A stretch of DNA of 64,000 bases from Malachius bipustulatus. Taxonomy: Eukaryota > Arthropoda > Insecta > Coleoptera > Melyridae. The translations under genes were made by a program, and so were the position numbers. Shown piece after piece: positions 47,131 to 58,305 of this stretch; within the stretch, counting starts at the first letter, position 1, and the number at the start of each line of letters is the position of its first letter. The notes under the pieces were generated by a model. That model did not search any database. It saw only the letters and a program-made list of their open reading frames with translations, and had not been told where the DNA came from. The stretch covers positions 40,850,723 through 40,914,722 of the forward strand of contig OU342634.1 in assembly GCA_910589415.1 (NCBI GenBank), given 5' to 3'.

Positions 47131-50100
47131 TTAAAGAGAATTCACTATAACAACATTAACGTAAGATATAGCGAGTAGACCCACATTCTGGCATGTCATA
47201 CTTAGTACATTTCCCAAATATTTCTCATCAGGTTCGCACATCCTGGAACAAGAAAAATTTCGACTAATAGATTCTTCAGCCCGGGGAAGATCTTACCTCG
47301 GTATCAGCAAAGTAATGGTGGTATTAAGGAAACAATCAGACACGGAGAAAATTATGATAAAAACGATGAAATAGTAGTCTTCGTGGAATATTACCGGAAG
47401 GTGGTTTCTAGGCTGCGCGTTGCAGAGCATCAGAAGTGGGATCAGACTGATTCGTGTGACGCACATCGCAAATAGGATGTACTGGTTGGTCATCTAGATT
47501 TAAAATAGTTATTGTACATGATGCTGCGTTTTTTAATGTACCTATTGAGCCTGAGTTAAATATATTCACCTGTTTGAAATAGAGGGTTACAAATCTGGTC
47601 GTCACCGAAACGATCGCAGTCAACAAATATACAATTACTGGGGTGAAAAGCAAATCTGAAAATCACAAATTGTAATTAATCAATTTTGAAGTAGCCGGCA
47701 ACGATTAATACTACGCGTGTTTTTAGGATATTAATGCATTTCTTTAAGAATTCGGTTTGATTCTGTCAATCCTTCATGCTGGCGGGAGTCCAGCCTATTC
47801 CCAAGAAAGGCAAAAAGACTACCAAACTACTAGCGGCCAGTGGCACTGCTCTCAGTAATATCTAAGATCATGGAGGAAGCTATTAACCAACACCTTTCAA
47901 GGTGCTTAGAAGGAACTAATGTAATCAGCGTCCGCCACTACGGTTTTCTCAAACAGGGATCAACTGGAGACCTCCTCACATACCTAACGGAACTGTGGAA
48001 TAGTGCATTCGAACACCATGCGAGGAGTCTCGAGTCTAGGTTGATATTTCTAAGGCTTTATATCGTGTCTGACATATGATGGGATGTTGGCGAAAGGCTG
48101 ACAGTATTCCTGATAAGTTCTGTTTGTGGCTTGCGAGTTACTTACTCAATAATAAAAAACACATTTGTGCAGAATTAAAAACAATAATTACACAGTGAGT
48201 AAGCAAAAATACACAGTAGGTAAACAATATAGATTGTAAAGCACGCAGAGGAGCTGATGCAGGTCATGTGCCGAGGAATTGCAGTAGTATGTCGCTGACT
48301 GAACAGCGGAAGATGTCCAGATCGTGGGAGATCTGATTATAAGTGTCGCAGATCCGACTCAGTGGGGAGAAATGATGCAGATTAGTGCGGGAGATGTCTG
48401 TGTGTAGAATATTGTGATGTTTCAGAGAGACCTGAAGGACATTGAGCGTAACCTGATAATATCAGGACAGTTCAAGGGGCCATTGAGAACATTCCACAAA
48501 AATCTGATACACATATAGAAGCGCCTATTCAGTAAGCTGTCAACATTGAATTGACTTAGCAGCTGATGCTGAGGGAAGCCTATTGGAGGATATACGCCGG
48601 TGACCTTGAAGTGGACTTACTTGAGAAAGCGCCGCTGGACCCATTGGACACGCTCACAATTATCGACGTGAACCTGATGACCTGGAGACCATATAATGGA
48701 GGCATACTCTAGCTTAGACCTGACCAGGGAGTTGTACAATATAACAAGGGTATTGACACTCTGATGAAACTCCCGAGTGTTGCGTATTAGGAAGCCCAAA
48801 GACCCAACTGCCGATGAGACAGAAGAGATAAAATGTTTATTAAATGAAAGTTTAGAGTCGTAGAGTACACCAAGATCCCTGAACTCATCAATTCGATCAA
48901 GCGGTTTGTCGTTACCTCGGAGGTCGCTTTCTTGCGTCTAACCATCGATATAGTTCTTTCTGAGACATTTTCTATCAATGCCGGTGTACCTCAAGGGTCC
49001 ATTTTATCTCGCAACTGTGCTTCTTCTGCTCGCAACAACAAAAAACCCAATATACAGGTTTGCTGATGACAGTACGCTTAAATTTTCCTAGGCTTGGATG
49101 CGCAAACTTCGACCATGCACACACATTTACGCAGAGAGCGCGAAGTCTCAATACTTAACAAATATCTACAAGAGATTCTATCTTGGGGCGATAGGAATCA
49201 AGTGCTGTTTAATGCTGATCAAACACAGTCATTTTTTTCCAAAAAAATCAATGTTTTTGAGCCAGATATGGTGATAGCGTCTTTCTCAAAACTTGAAACA
49301 CTGTACAAGGCTCAAATTCGACCATCCTTGCAGTAATGTTCACATGTTTGGAGCTAACCTTCTAAACATAGGCTGAAACATACTCGAAAGAAGCAGTTGC
49401 AGAGCTCTTGGAGATCTCTAAGATCGAGTCTGCCATACTTATGGGGAGTACAAAGAAAAAAGATTCATACAAACCATTCCATTGCGATCCATTTCCTGAA
49501 TACTCAGAGACAACTAGCGCCGTAAGGCCAGGGTGTATCAGCATAGTGATGCAAATATTCATAGTAAAGGAGACGATAGGAATTTTCACTTTCCAAAAAA
49601 TGCTCCTGATTTTATCGAGGGTGATATTTTCATTCTGTTTCGCTTCTGTGACAACACTTATTCTTTGCTTGTAAAATTTTGACGTATTCGTGACAATTAG
49701 ATACAGAAGGATGCTGAAGATGATATAGCCGATGGCGAAACTGAAATAGATGATTCCGGAAGTTTCAGGAGACGTTCCCACTTCCACCGAGAAGATTTGG
49801 ATGACTGCTGATAGTATATTGGAGGTCGCGTTTCCTGCTTCTATGAATCCGAGATACTTCAGAGGGAATTTCGCTGTTAGTTCCAGTAGTAGCATATAGA
49901 GTAGATTGCTTGTCACTAAAAAATTAATATTCTTTTTAATTTATCCTATTATTATTGATAATATACTCGCCTGTTAGTATTCCTAGAGATGAGATTGAGA
50001 CGTAATAAAATATCTCCTCCCCTAGAGTAATTATGTTTATTAATTCCAGTTAGGTACTGTCATAAGACCCTATTAAGAACGAAATACTTACAGGAGTGAG

Positions 50101-50523
50101 TGTCAACTTTGATCATTGCTAGTGTGAAAGATAAAACCGTAAGAGCTGTTCCGTATATAATACAAAGTCTTTTATTGATTGAGATATACTTTGCGATAAA
50201 AATTAGTAGAGGAAAAATTATCCCGATTATTTCCAAAACGGTTCCGCAACTTGCGAAGAAGTATTTCTGGTAGTAGTTCTTATTCACGTTATCCGAAGAA
50301 GGGTCGCCTAATTTATACATCCAATACTACAAAGCTTGATTATTTTTTAAATAACATAAACATTATAGATACTCACGTTATAAGCTGTTGTTATAAATGC
50401 TACGGGAAGCCAATTTACACAAGCTGTCGCATAGATAAGGGCATAACATGCGTAATACTTATCAACAAGAGGGGGAACTTTGTCGTTTGACTTGTCTTCA
50501 ATGATCCCTTTACTTATTGTCAT
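47131..50523 (-). CDS. Equilibrative nucleoside transporter-like protein (SLC29 family), copy 2
   Basis: Second ENT paralogue, predicted 422 residues. Exons: 50523-50377, 50326-50092, 50021-49971, 49915-49475, 47655-47570, 47493-47297 and 47242-47131 (1269 bases). Exon sizes from the third on equal those of copy 1. Two junctions are unusual. Intron 3 (49970-49916, 55 bases) begins GCGAGT instead of GT, and intron 4 has a weak GTTTGT donor. Family marks: D-K-Y-Y-A-C-Y and W-L-P-V-A-F-I-T-T-A-Y-N at the N-terminus, W-E-E-I-F after exon 2, F-P-L-K-Y-L-G-F-I-E-A-G-N, and P-L-L-M-L-C-N-A-Q-P-R in exon 6. The Asp of the D-x-x-x-R motif is Ser (V-S-V-T-T-R). Intron 4 is 1.8 kb and holds two nested LINE remnants. 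Protein and exons look intact, so it is probably expressed. Confidence 0.9.
47765..49335 (+). pseudogene. LINE reverse transcriptase remnant in ENT copy 2 intron 4 (outer element)
   Basis: Antisense to the ENT gene. The part 47765-48165 reads V-Q-P-I-P-K-K-G, then A-L-S-V-I-S-K-I-M-E-E-A-I-N and Y-G-F-L-K-Q-G-S-T-G-D-L-L. A frame change leads to F-C-L-W-L-A-S-Y-L. The domain resumes at 48950 with S-I-N-A-G-V-P-Q-G-S-I-L-S and Y-R-F-A-D-D-S-T-L, then ends about 49335. The gap between the parts is filled by an opposite-strand LINE. Several frameshifts make it dead. Confidence 0.8.
48200..48940 (-). pseudogene. LINE 3' fragment nested in the intron 4 LINE
   Basis: On the minus strand 48978-48787 and 48799-48617 encode the RT C-terminal region of another LINE: L-V-R-S-K-L-E-Y-A-S-I-I-W-S-P then C-E-R-V-Q-W-V-Q-R-R-F-L-K. 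A downstream tail with stops still resembles LINE C-termini. It separates the two halves of the plus-strand LINE, so it inserted later. Its left limit is approximate. Confidence 0.75.
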
Positions 50524-50570
50524 GATTAATTATTCACCCCGCGTGCACTTATATAACTTATTTATATAAT
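50524..50570 (-). promoter_or_regulatory. Possible TATA region of ENT copy 2
   Basis: Reading on the minus strand, two TATATAA words (50568-50562 and 50555-50549) lie 26-45 bases before the ATG at 50523. The distal one would place initiation about 12 bases before the ATG. A short leader like this is possible but unusual, and an upstream non-coding exon is the alternative. Confidence 0.3.
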
Positions 50571-51343
50571 CTATAACTAGTATGGAACTTTTCTTTAGCC
50601 TCTGTTTTCTTACATTACCTATGTCGTTGTAATAAAATTGTATCAAATACCAAACAAACGATATAGAAAGGAAGAAATACAACAAGAACTTGCAAACGCA
50701 GTCATCATTTTATACGTAGAAGTTGTAATACGGCTGAGTGCAATATAATTAGTTTATGCTTAAAAAATAGGAACTTCCTAATCTTTCTGTAGATAAGATA
50801 AATGAAACAATAGGGATCACTACAGCAGTAAAAAAGATCCTTGAAAATAATTAGGTATTTATTTTTACTGAAAAAGCAATCGCGTCATTTTAAATTAGCA
50901 TTAGCGACCATTTAAATCCCTAGAAGGTAAGGCGAACGCTCACTTCTTTGACCTGGAATTGTCTGATAAATGTTTTCAAGGATTTGACCAAGGTTCACGG
51001 TTTTCAATATTTTCAAGGATTTAATTACTTAAGTAATTAAATAAACATGAGCGATGTATACCACTATCAGGTCCAAAAGTACTTGCATGAGAAAGTTTCC
51101 TGTAAGTGTGGCACTGTATCCGGATTAGGCGAAATTTTTTGTGATAGGATAGTAGGTAGGTACCTACTATTGGTATAAGGAAGAGGCTTGTAAAATGTAG
51201 ACTTGTTTTATATTGTTTAGGTATCTTCATGTTAAGCAATAAGCCTGGAATTGTCGAGACTTTGCGATCAACACTCGACACCAAGTCAAGGCCAAATTGT
51301 ATCAACCCTGTATTCAAGTACTACACTTGGATTTATCTCTATA
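50571..51343. other. Non-coding stretch upstream of ENT copy 2
   Basis: AT-rich, no gene or repeat recognised apart from an isolated CCCTGTATT end at about 51306. Confidence 0.4.
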
Positions 51344-52198
51344 CAGGGTGTCCCAGACTTAATTGACCAGGCCATATCTCATATACAGGTTGAGATAATC
51401 GAGCCGAATAAAAGGCATATTATTATAATTTTTCAAGCTGTATAACATGACAGCATGAAAACAACCCCCACTCCAACATCCCCTAAGTTGCAGCCCCCAC
51501 CCTTAAAAAAATGAATAGCACCCTGTATATATTTTTGTATATTCAAAACCAGTATTCGATTCTCTATTCAGATGATTTTTCAGATTCAAAATTGGTTCAG
51601 AAATAACCAAGAAAAAGTTCATCAAGGTGGTCATGACTTTTTATCTTAACTTTACCTGAATGACTTTAGCTGCCAAAATTTATCAATATTTTGGTCATAG
51701 TTTTTAATTAGCAGGTCACAGTCATCATTAAGGTTCATGATAAAGTGCTTTATCTCTTGTTTTATTTTTTAAAATTTCCCAACAAATCAGAATTATCAAA
51801 TAAATTGTTTGGACTTTAATTATAATAATAACTATCACCTGCCTGTTAAAAACTATGAATAAATTTTGACAGCAAAAGTCATCCAGAGAAAGTTAAGATA
51901 AAAAGTCATGACCACCTTGATGATCTTTTTCTTGGTTATTTCTAAACCAATTTTGAATCTGAAAAATCATCTGAATAGAGAATCGAATACTGGTTTTGAA
52001 TATACAAAAATATATACAGGGTGCTATTCATTTTTTTAAGGGTGGGGGCTGTAACTTAGGGGATGTTGGAGTGGGGGTTGTTTTCATGCTGTCATGTTAT
52101 ACAGCTTGAAAAATTATAATAATATGCCTTTTATTCGGCTCGATTATCTCAACCTGTATATGAGATATGGCCTGGTCAATTAAGTCTGGGACACCCTG
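51344..52198. mobile_element. Large foldback element with TA-CAGGGTGTCCC ends
   Basis: The arms of over 400 bases are almost exact reverse complements. CAGGGTGTCCCAGACTTAAT at the left answers ATTAAGTCTGGGACACCCTG at the right, and TA flanks each end. An internal GCACCCTGTATAT word (about 51530) is mirrored at about 52015. The two arms meet around 51770 with a very short loop. Arm identity is visibly higher than in the other foldback elements, suggesting a younger insertion. Confidence 0.92.
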
Positions 52199-52386
52199 TA
52201 TAGTCTGCCAAGGTCACATGAAATTCCAGCATTGATATCAGATCTCGAATTATGTAGATGCAATGAGGATGAGGAATCACAGAAAAGACATAATTTTTTC
52301 CATTAACAATTTTTGTTTATTTTTTTGTTTATTTGAAAATAAGGTTTCTTTAATTACTGGTATTAATTCATAAAAGGTATTTATAA

Positions 52387-53219
52387 TGTAACGGGATTTT
52401 CGGTATGGTAGAGATGATTACCCAGGGATGGATAATTGCCCCCTTTTACCCGCGACAAGTCAATTAGAATAATAAAAATCTTTATTTACAATTACGATAT
52501 TTACACATATCTGTACCTATTAAATTAATATTGTTGACTCCTGAACAATGTGGGCCGGCTCTCGTCCCCTGCAGGCCGCCTGATTGGCGGGAGATATCTG
52601 CGTCGGTACACGCACCTCTGTTAATTGGTCGGTCGGATGAACGATTCACCTCCGGCTCCGCTGCGTCAGTAGCTCTCTTACCACCGCACGCTGCGTGTCG
52701 TATCTGATGCTGCTGCGGCCTCCGGAATACGCAACGTGACGGGATTGCCGGATCGACAACTCATTACATTGCGATCCGACGTCTGGTTTACCTGGCCCTC
52801 AATACAGGCCAGGCGTCGTCTGAAAGGATCCGCCGGGACTTCACTGCAGCCCCGGTTGATTCCCTGTTATGACCGGCAGTCGATCAGAGCTCAGTTCACT
52901 CTCATCGATCTCCCGGCGTCCAGTTACAGCTAGGCTCGACTCATTTCATCGACCTGCTGTATCCGGCTGGGTACTGGACGGAGTGCACTCAATACATGCC
53001 TCCTTAAGACCTCCTAGCTCAGTTCACAGGGAGGGAGAGTGGTTCTCGAGTCAGTTCCTCGGATCCATCTGACCTGCTTCTCCGTTGGGTCTGCTTATAT
53101 AGCCGGTGCCGGCGAGATAACCTGCTAATCACCGCTGTAAAAACTGTATCCTTCTGATAAACCCCGCGATTAATTAAAATAAATAATAATTAACTACGAA
53201 TGCCTCGGAATTCGTTACA
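52387..53219 (-). mobile_element. Solo LTR, family 1, reverse orientation, ATAA duplication
   Basis: Reverse complement of the 22521-23401 type. On the plus strand it starts TGTAACGGGATTTTC and ends AATTCGTTACA, with an exact ATAA on both sides (52383-52386 and 53220-53223). The TATA box (GGCTATATAAGCAG on the minus strand) is at about 53095-53108 and the poly(A) word at about 52480. The GC-rich body has short frames that are not conserved between copies, so none is called as a gene. Confidence 0.9.
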
Positions 53220-53447
53220 ATAATAATAAAAAAAAAAACAATAAGCACCTATTTGTAAAGAACATTTTATTGAAAAGTTATACACAAATTACAAAATAAA
53301 TATAAATTATTGCAAAACTTGACAATTATTGATAATTTATTATTACCCTTATTAATAACAGCTAGAATTTTTTTATTGTACCAAACAACAGTTTCAGAGC
53401 TTTAGCTACCCTATAAATCATAATTTTTACTTCATGTCAGTAAAATT

Positions 53448-53582
53448 TCAATCTATAAAATGATTTTTATCGCTCACTGATGTTAGGGGTAATAATGGGC
53501 CCCCATTCATTGATTCGTCTTCAAAGTATTCAATTAAATTTGCCACCATCTGTTGCGCTTCTTTACTTAAATGTTTTGGCAT
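53448..53582 (-). pseudogene. Small ORF like the N-terminal helical segment of insect DDE transposases
   Basis: 44 codons on the minus strand: M-P-K-H-L-S-K-E-A-Q-Q-M-V-A-N-L, then Y-F-E-D-E-S and G-G-P-L-L-P-L-T-S-V. This pattern (helix, Y-F-E, then G-G-P-L-L-P) resembles the leader found before helix-turn-helix domains in several insect transposase-like proteins. The helix-turn-helix itself is absent: the frame ends soon after S-V. A transposon relic is likely; a conserved small protein cannot be excluded. Confidence 0.4.
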
Positions 53583-53591
53583 TTTACCAGG

Positions 53592-54020
53592 TAAGTTTGA
53601 GGATTATGTGTTACCGATCATAGTTAGAACAAACATAACAGACCACTACACTGTCATGATGCAGTGGATGTTAGCGACTGATGTAAATAGGAAACAGAAT
53701 AAACTATCTAAAAGTAGTAAACGCAAATTTATTAAACAAGTTAACTTTCAAACACTAAATAGTGAACTACGAGAAGCAAATTGGGGTGTAATTCGGTCGG
53801 GTAATGTGGAGGACGTAACAAAAAATTTTGTGAATTTCCTCATAAAAAAGATATAAATTGACACAATATACATAAAAATAGATAGCAAGCTTAAAAAACG
53901 TAAGCCGTGCATAACTAGGGGTATTATAAATTCTTTAAATTACCGAGACAAGCTAATCAAAAAATACCATGTAACTAAGGATACTAAATTAAAGGAAAGT
54001 TACAACATTCCTATATAGGA
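53592..54020 (+). pseudogene. LINE ORF2 fragment (endonuclease end and linker)
   Basis: The frame reads N-I-T-D-H-Y-T-V, like the S/N-D-H-Y-P box at the end of LINE endonucleases. It continues through N-S-E-L-R-E-A-N-W to a stop at 53856, then resumes with K-P-C-I-T-R-G-I-I-N-S-L-N-Y-R-D-K-L-I-K-K-Y. The latter is the typical linker before the RT domain. RT itself is missing. Confidence 0.7.
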
Positions 54021-54039
54021 ACAAATTGCATAAAATAAT

Positions 54040-55765
54040 CAATTTTAACGGGCATTTCGCTCTAACCTAGGGCTTCCTGAGGTAGACCTGACACGCAGAG
54101 CCATATTCAGTCATATCGAAGCTGTAGACAACGCTGTTTCGGTCTCTTTATGACCTCATCAGTACAGCACATCGAGAAATAACTAGAGAATGCATCACAG
54201 GCCAGTCCAGGAAGCCAACTTATAAATGAAAAATTGACACGGAACTCCGTGACTTCAAAAGTTGGTTGCCATCTACCGATGGAGACAAGAACTAACGACA
54301 GCACGACTGCTAGCTTTGTGTCCATCGGGAATAGGCAGCCCACAGCTCTGAGCATTACCTTCCGTCGGGCGGTGCTAGCAAGCTACCGATAGATGTCTCT
54401 CATCAAAGCCCATGATTAGGGAACCTGTATTACCGCTTTACTAGGGTAGCGCATTCTCATTCTCACAAAAAGTTGGGAAAAAAGTTGGGAATGTCAAATT
54501 TGACTTCATAAACGTCAGATTTTTCATGAACGTACAACTGTCTAAAAATTCACATAATTATTTGTTATTAAGTCTGCGTATTTTATAAAAATGGTAAACT
54601 TTTGATGCGTTAGAAGATGTTTTAACAATAAAAAGTGAGCTTTCCACTTGTTGGCGTTACCTAAAGGTGACTTTCTTAATATTTTAAACTCATTATAGTC
54701 CTCTATCGATACTTACCTGTTACTAGGATCTTCTGAACAAAAAATGCATCCAGCCCTAGCAGACAGTTATGATTGCAGAAAATATTCGACGGGGCTCAGA
54801 ATTTCCGTATTCCTGAAAGTTGGTCAGGTAGGTTTTAGTACATCTTGATGAATCTTATTTTTAAAGATCAGTATGGGTACTAAGATCACGCTGGCGTTCG
54901 TCGTTTGTCTACCAAGACGCTTTTTATCAGTAACTACGTTAGATATCGAGTTAAAAATTATACCCAATACTAATACTAAAGTCTATAACTTCGTAGATTT
55001 TATAAACCCGTAATTATGTTTTTAATACCCATTGAAAGAGGATTCCTTGAATTCTATTCGTGTTATTATTTTGTTTCATTTTTCAAACTTCGCTTTTTTC
55101 CACTTGATACCTACGCCTGTGATCAAATGTGCCAAAAATATGACATCCAGCTGTTCAAACATAACCGTGTTTAGTAAACGTCAAAAAGTGAATGCGCTAC
55201 CCTAGTAAAACGGTAATGCAGGTTCCCTACCCATGATTATTACAATAATAATAATAATATTAATCGAGCGGTGAATTATAAATTCAAAAATAATTTTAAC
55301 GGGCATTTAGCTCTAACCTAGGGCTTCCTGAGGTAGACCTGACACGCAGAGCCATCCAATCATCTCGAAGCTGTAGACAACGCTGTTTCGGTTTCTTTAT
55401 GACCTCATCAGTACAGCACATTGAGAAATAACTAGAGAATGCATGCCAGGCCAGTCCAGGAAACCAAATTATAAATGAAAAATTGACACGGAACTCCGTG
55501 ACTTCAAAAGTTGGTTGCCATCTACCGATGGAGACAAGAACTAACGGCAGCACGACTGCTAGCTTTGGGTCCATCGGGAATAGGCAGCCCACAGTTCTGG
55601 GCATTACCTTCCGTCGGGCGGTGCTAGCAAGCTACCGACAGATGTCTCTCATCAAAGCCCATGATTATTACAATAATAATAATAATATTAATCGAGCGGT
55701 GAATTATAAATTCAAAATAATTTTAACGGGCATTTCGCTCTAACCTAGGGAGCTCAGGAAGCCCT
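54040..55765. repeat. Tandem array of about 430-base units, split by a transposon
   Basis: Units begin AACGGGCATTTCGCTCTAAC and run through AGCCCATGATTATTACAATA and an (AAT)n-containing spacer. Unit 1 is 54046-54416, unit 2 is 55294-55667 with its spacer before it, and a truncated unit 3 starts at about 55722. Units 1 and 2 differ by a few bases only. The spacer ATTAATCGAGCGGTGAATT recurs at 55260 and 55688. Open frames inside (minus 54355-54107 and 55604-55296) are shared because of the repeat, and I see no evidence that they are genes. Confidence 0.85.
54417..55229. mobile_element. hAT-type non-autonomous element with 8-base duplication
   Basis: The ends TAGGGAACCTGTATTACCG and CGGTAATGCAGGTTCCCTA are complementary, and the match continues to about 38 bases. 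The flanks are CCCATGAT on both sides (54409-54416, 55230-55237), the 8-base duplication of hAT elements. The uninterrupted site is present in the neighbouring tandem unit at 55658-55671. No transposase inside. Confidence 0.88.
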
Positions 55766-57229
55766 AAAGAAAACTTGACAACAACGCCAGGGCGATGTTG
55801 TAGTCGATTATTAAATTTATTGTTTTTGAATCTTCTTAATGTAAAAAATTTTCATTTGATCCTTTTAATAAACTTCAAATTCTACCTGTCATTTTTAGTG
55901 TCATAATGTTCGATATTACAATGTAGCATAAATAAATATTACCTCGGCAGACTATTTAGAAATAAATCCACGTATAAAACGGCACCATAGCTTCTGTGCC
56001 GATGAATAATCGTATAAAAACGACGATAAGTAAGGGATAAATCGGAATAAAATTTTTATTATCAACAGGTAAGTACCTATTTTTAATATAGCGAAAAAAT
56101 TTAAAGACAATCATGTTCTTTGGTAAAAAATAAACAAAAAATGTCCCATTAATGTGTTTCCGTAAATACGCCGTTTTAGAGATACAGGGTGTCAAAAAAA
56201 TATTTTTCCCAGTCTTTTGAAGACGTCTCAGGAACACAGATATCTTTGTGATACAAAACTCAGCTTTTGAACATGTTATATCTAGCTACTTAGCTACTTT
56301 TTTAATACCATTTGTGCTTTTTTTCTTGTGCCGGCGGAGATTTTAGAGAAAAAAACACACTCAACCCTAAAACCGCCACCATGGAATATGAAAAAAAATA
56401 GTTAGTATAAAAAATTATTCTGTTGGGCAAATAAATTGTTATTATTATTATTATTATATTATTATTAAAAAAATAAGGAGCTAATATCAATGACCAGACT
56501 TGTACAAAACCTGATGTAGGTACCTACCTATCTCGAATCGTTTCCCAAAGATCTCTAAGAAACTAGAAAATAATCTTTTTTGACAATATCTAAAAAACGG
56601 TACATTTTCAGACACACGTTAATAAGAAATTTTTGTAAGATAAGATACCGACACCCTGTATTTGTAGCATACCCAAGTGATGCTACGATTGGGGTTGGGG
56701 ACCGAGATGCGGTAGAAAAACGATGAGAATGAACCATCACTTACCAAATTCCTTATGTAACAGTATGCAATGTATCCTCAGGTGGGTAATAAGAACTCTG
56801 TTATTGGAAGCTTGCTTCGTTCACTTCACGGTTTTTTAGCAGATAAAAGAGTAATTTCTAAAAACCTCATTGACCTCAAAAACTCATAGTATACGTAAGC
56901 AACAAAACACCTGACAGAAAAAAATCAAACACGTCTATGAGCCAATTCACTAACATTAAGTATAAATATCGAGTATAAATTGCGAACAATAATTTTTATG
57001 ACCATACTGGCATGTGGCAGGTGTAATAATCATGACAAACAACTTTTTTTATTACTATGAATATTAAAATATTAAACAAAAATTTCAATTTAAGTAATAG
57101 CTGATCGTTATCATGTTTCTCAGTTATGACGACCGATCGGAAACATTCGACTAAACTTATTCAGTCTTAACAAATGAGCTATCTAAGTGCTATGTTATAA
57201 AAAATCCATCTTCAGAGGAGTATATCTTG
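55766..57229. other. Non-coding stretch with MITE fragments
   Basis: GATACAGGGTGTC at 56182 and GACACCCTGTAT at 56650 are single MITE ends. A (TTA)n run lies at 56440-56467. No gene is seen. Confidence 0.4.
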
Positions 57230-57640
57230 ACGACAGGAGTTTTTGGGGTGCTATGCCTTAGGAGACTTCTGATCTAATCGTCGAACACCACCGATCCCAA
57301 AAATTTGAATAAATTGAACCGGGAGTCAAACTCATAAGAATTCTGCATGCGAGGTCCTTTCTTCAAGTACATCAGTGTTCCAGAGTGTCAAGCTTAAAGT
57401 AATCCAATCGCACCCAGTGTAAGAGACGAGATCGTGGCCAAGGCCCATACGCCATGAAAGTAGTTCCGGGAACCTCCTTTATACACCGTCAATGCGTTTT
57501 TTACGAACCCCATTGATCCCCCCAGGTGATCAGGCAAACGACTCCAATCGACTGCTTACCAAGGTTCCATAAACAAGTACGTATGATTCTGTGCTATGGT
57601 CTGCAATCGATAGTTGCCTATCGATTAAAAAACATAAGGG
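57230..57640 (-). pseudogene. Decayed LINE C-terminal fragment
   Basis: Minus-strand frames around 57600-57400 give Y-V-L-V-Y-G-T-L-V-S-S-R-L-E-S and then W-S-P in the order seen at the C-terminal end of LINE RT proteins (L-V-R-S-R-L-E-Y ... W-S-P), with frameshifts. Weak but ordered similarity. Confidence 0.45.
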
Positions 57641-57849
57641 AACCCTCAGTTTTTGAAGACAAATAATTGGGCTTTACACACTTTACTTTAAAACTAGTGC
57701 AAAATCTCAAGCGACTCATTCTGATAAAATGTCTCCATGCATGGGCGCAAAAAAAATAATGAAGGGATTTCGAGATATAATATGAGATATACGAGACATC
57801 GAGAAAGTCTAATTTAAGTGGCAGTAGATGAGGATTTTTGAAACTGAAA

Positions 57850-58200
57850 GAGATACAGGTTTGGTTAAATTGAAGATGAGTCGCACGATTTGATTCTCAA
57901 TAAGAATCTGTAAAAAATAAGGATAACGTCAGTCGCTGTTGAAATATCCAGGATAAAACTGAAAATCGAGATTCCTTATTTAATTTTCCTTATCTCTTTT
58001 ATTATTGAAAATTAATGGATAATTTTACGTAGGTTTACATAAGTCATCAAAATCTATCAATTTGACATTACAAAAATTTCCAAAGCCGAAGCCAACTTTT
58101 GTTTCTCTTATGGCCATCATACGAGTATTATTTTTTGTCATTCGATATAAAAAATCATGCAAACCCAAAATTATTAATAGCATTAAAAAAATTATAAAAA
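57850..58200. repeat. Half copy of the foldback element at 31802-32796
   Basis: The order of words is that of one arm of the 31.8 kb element: GGTTAAATT, AAATCGAGATTCC, TTATTGAAAATTAATGGATA, ACATAAG, CAATTTGACATT, CTTATGGCC and CATTCGATAT. The mirror arm and the ends are missing. Confidence 0.75.
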
Positions 58201-58305
58201 TCTTGTAACATGTAGGACATGTAGGGCATTATTTGAACCGCTTTTCGTTCGGAAGAAAACCCTAACCAGAAAATTGATGACAGTGATCCAGGCGCAACTT
58301 CCCTT

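Noticed and set aside
47570..47655. Suspected one-base frameshift in exon 5 of ENT copy 2 at a run of G
   Set aside because: On recount the run has four G, the same as copy 3, and the exon is 86 bases like its paralogues, so the frame is intact.
54107..55604. Two similar minus-strand frames of 82 and 102 codons
   Set aside because: Their similarity comes from the tandem repeat; composition and lack of splice or start context do not support a gene.
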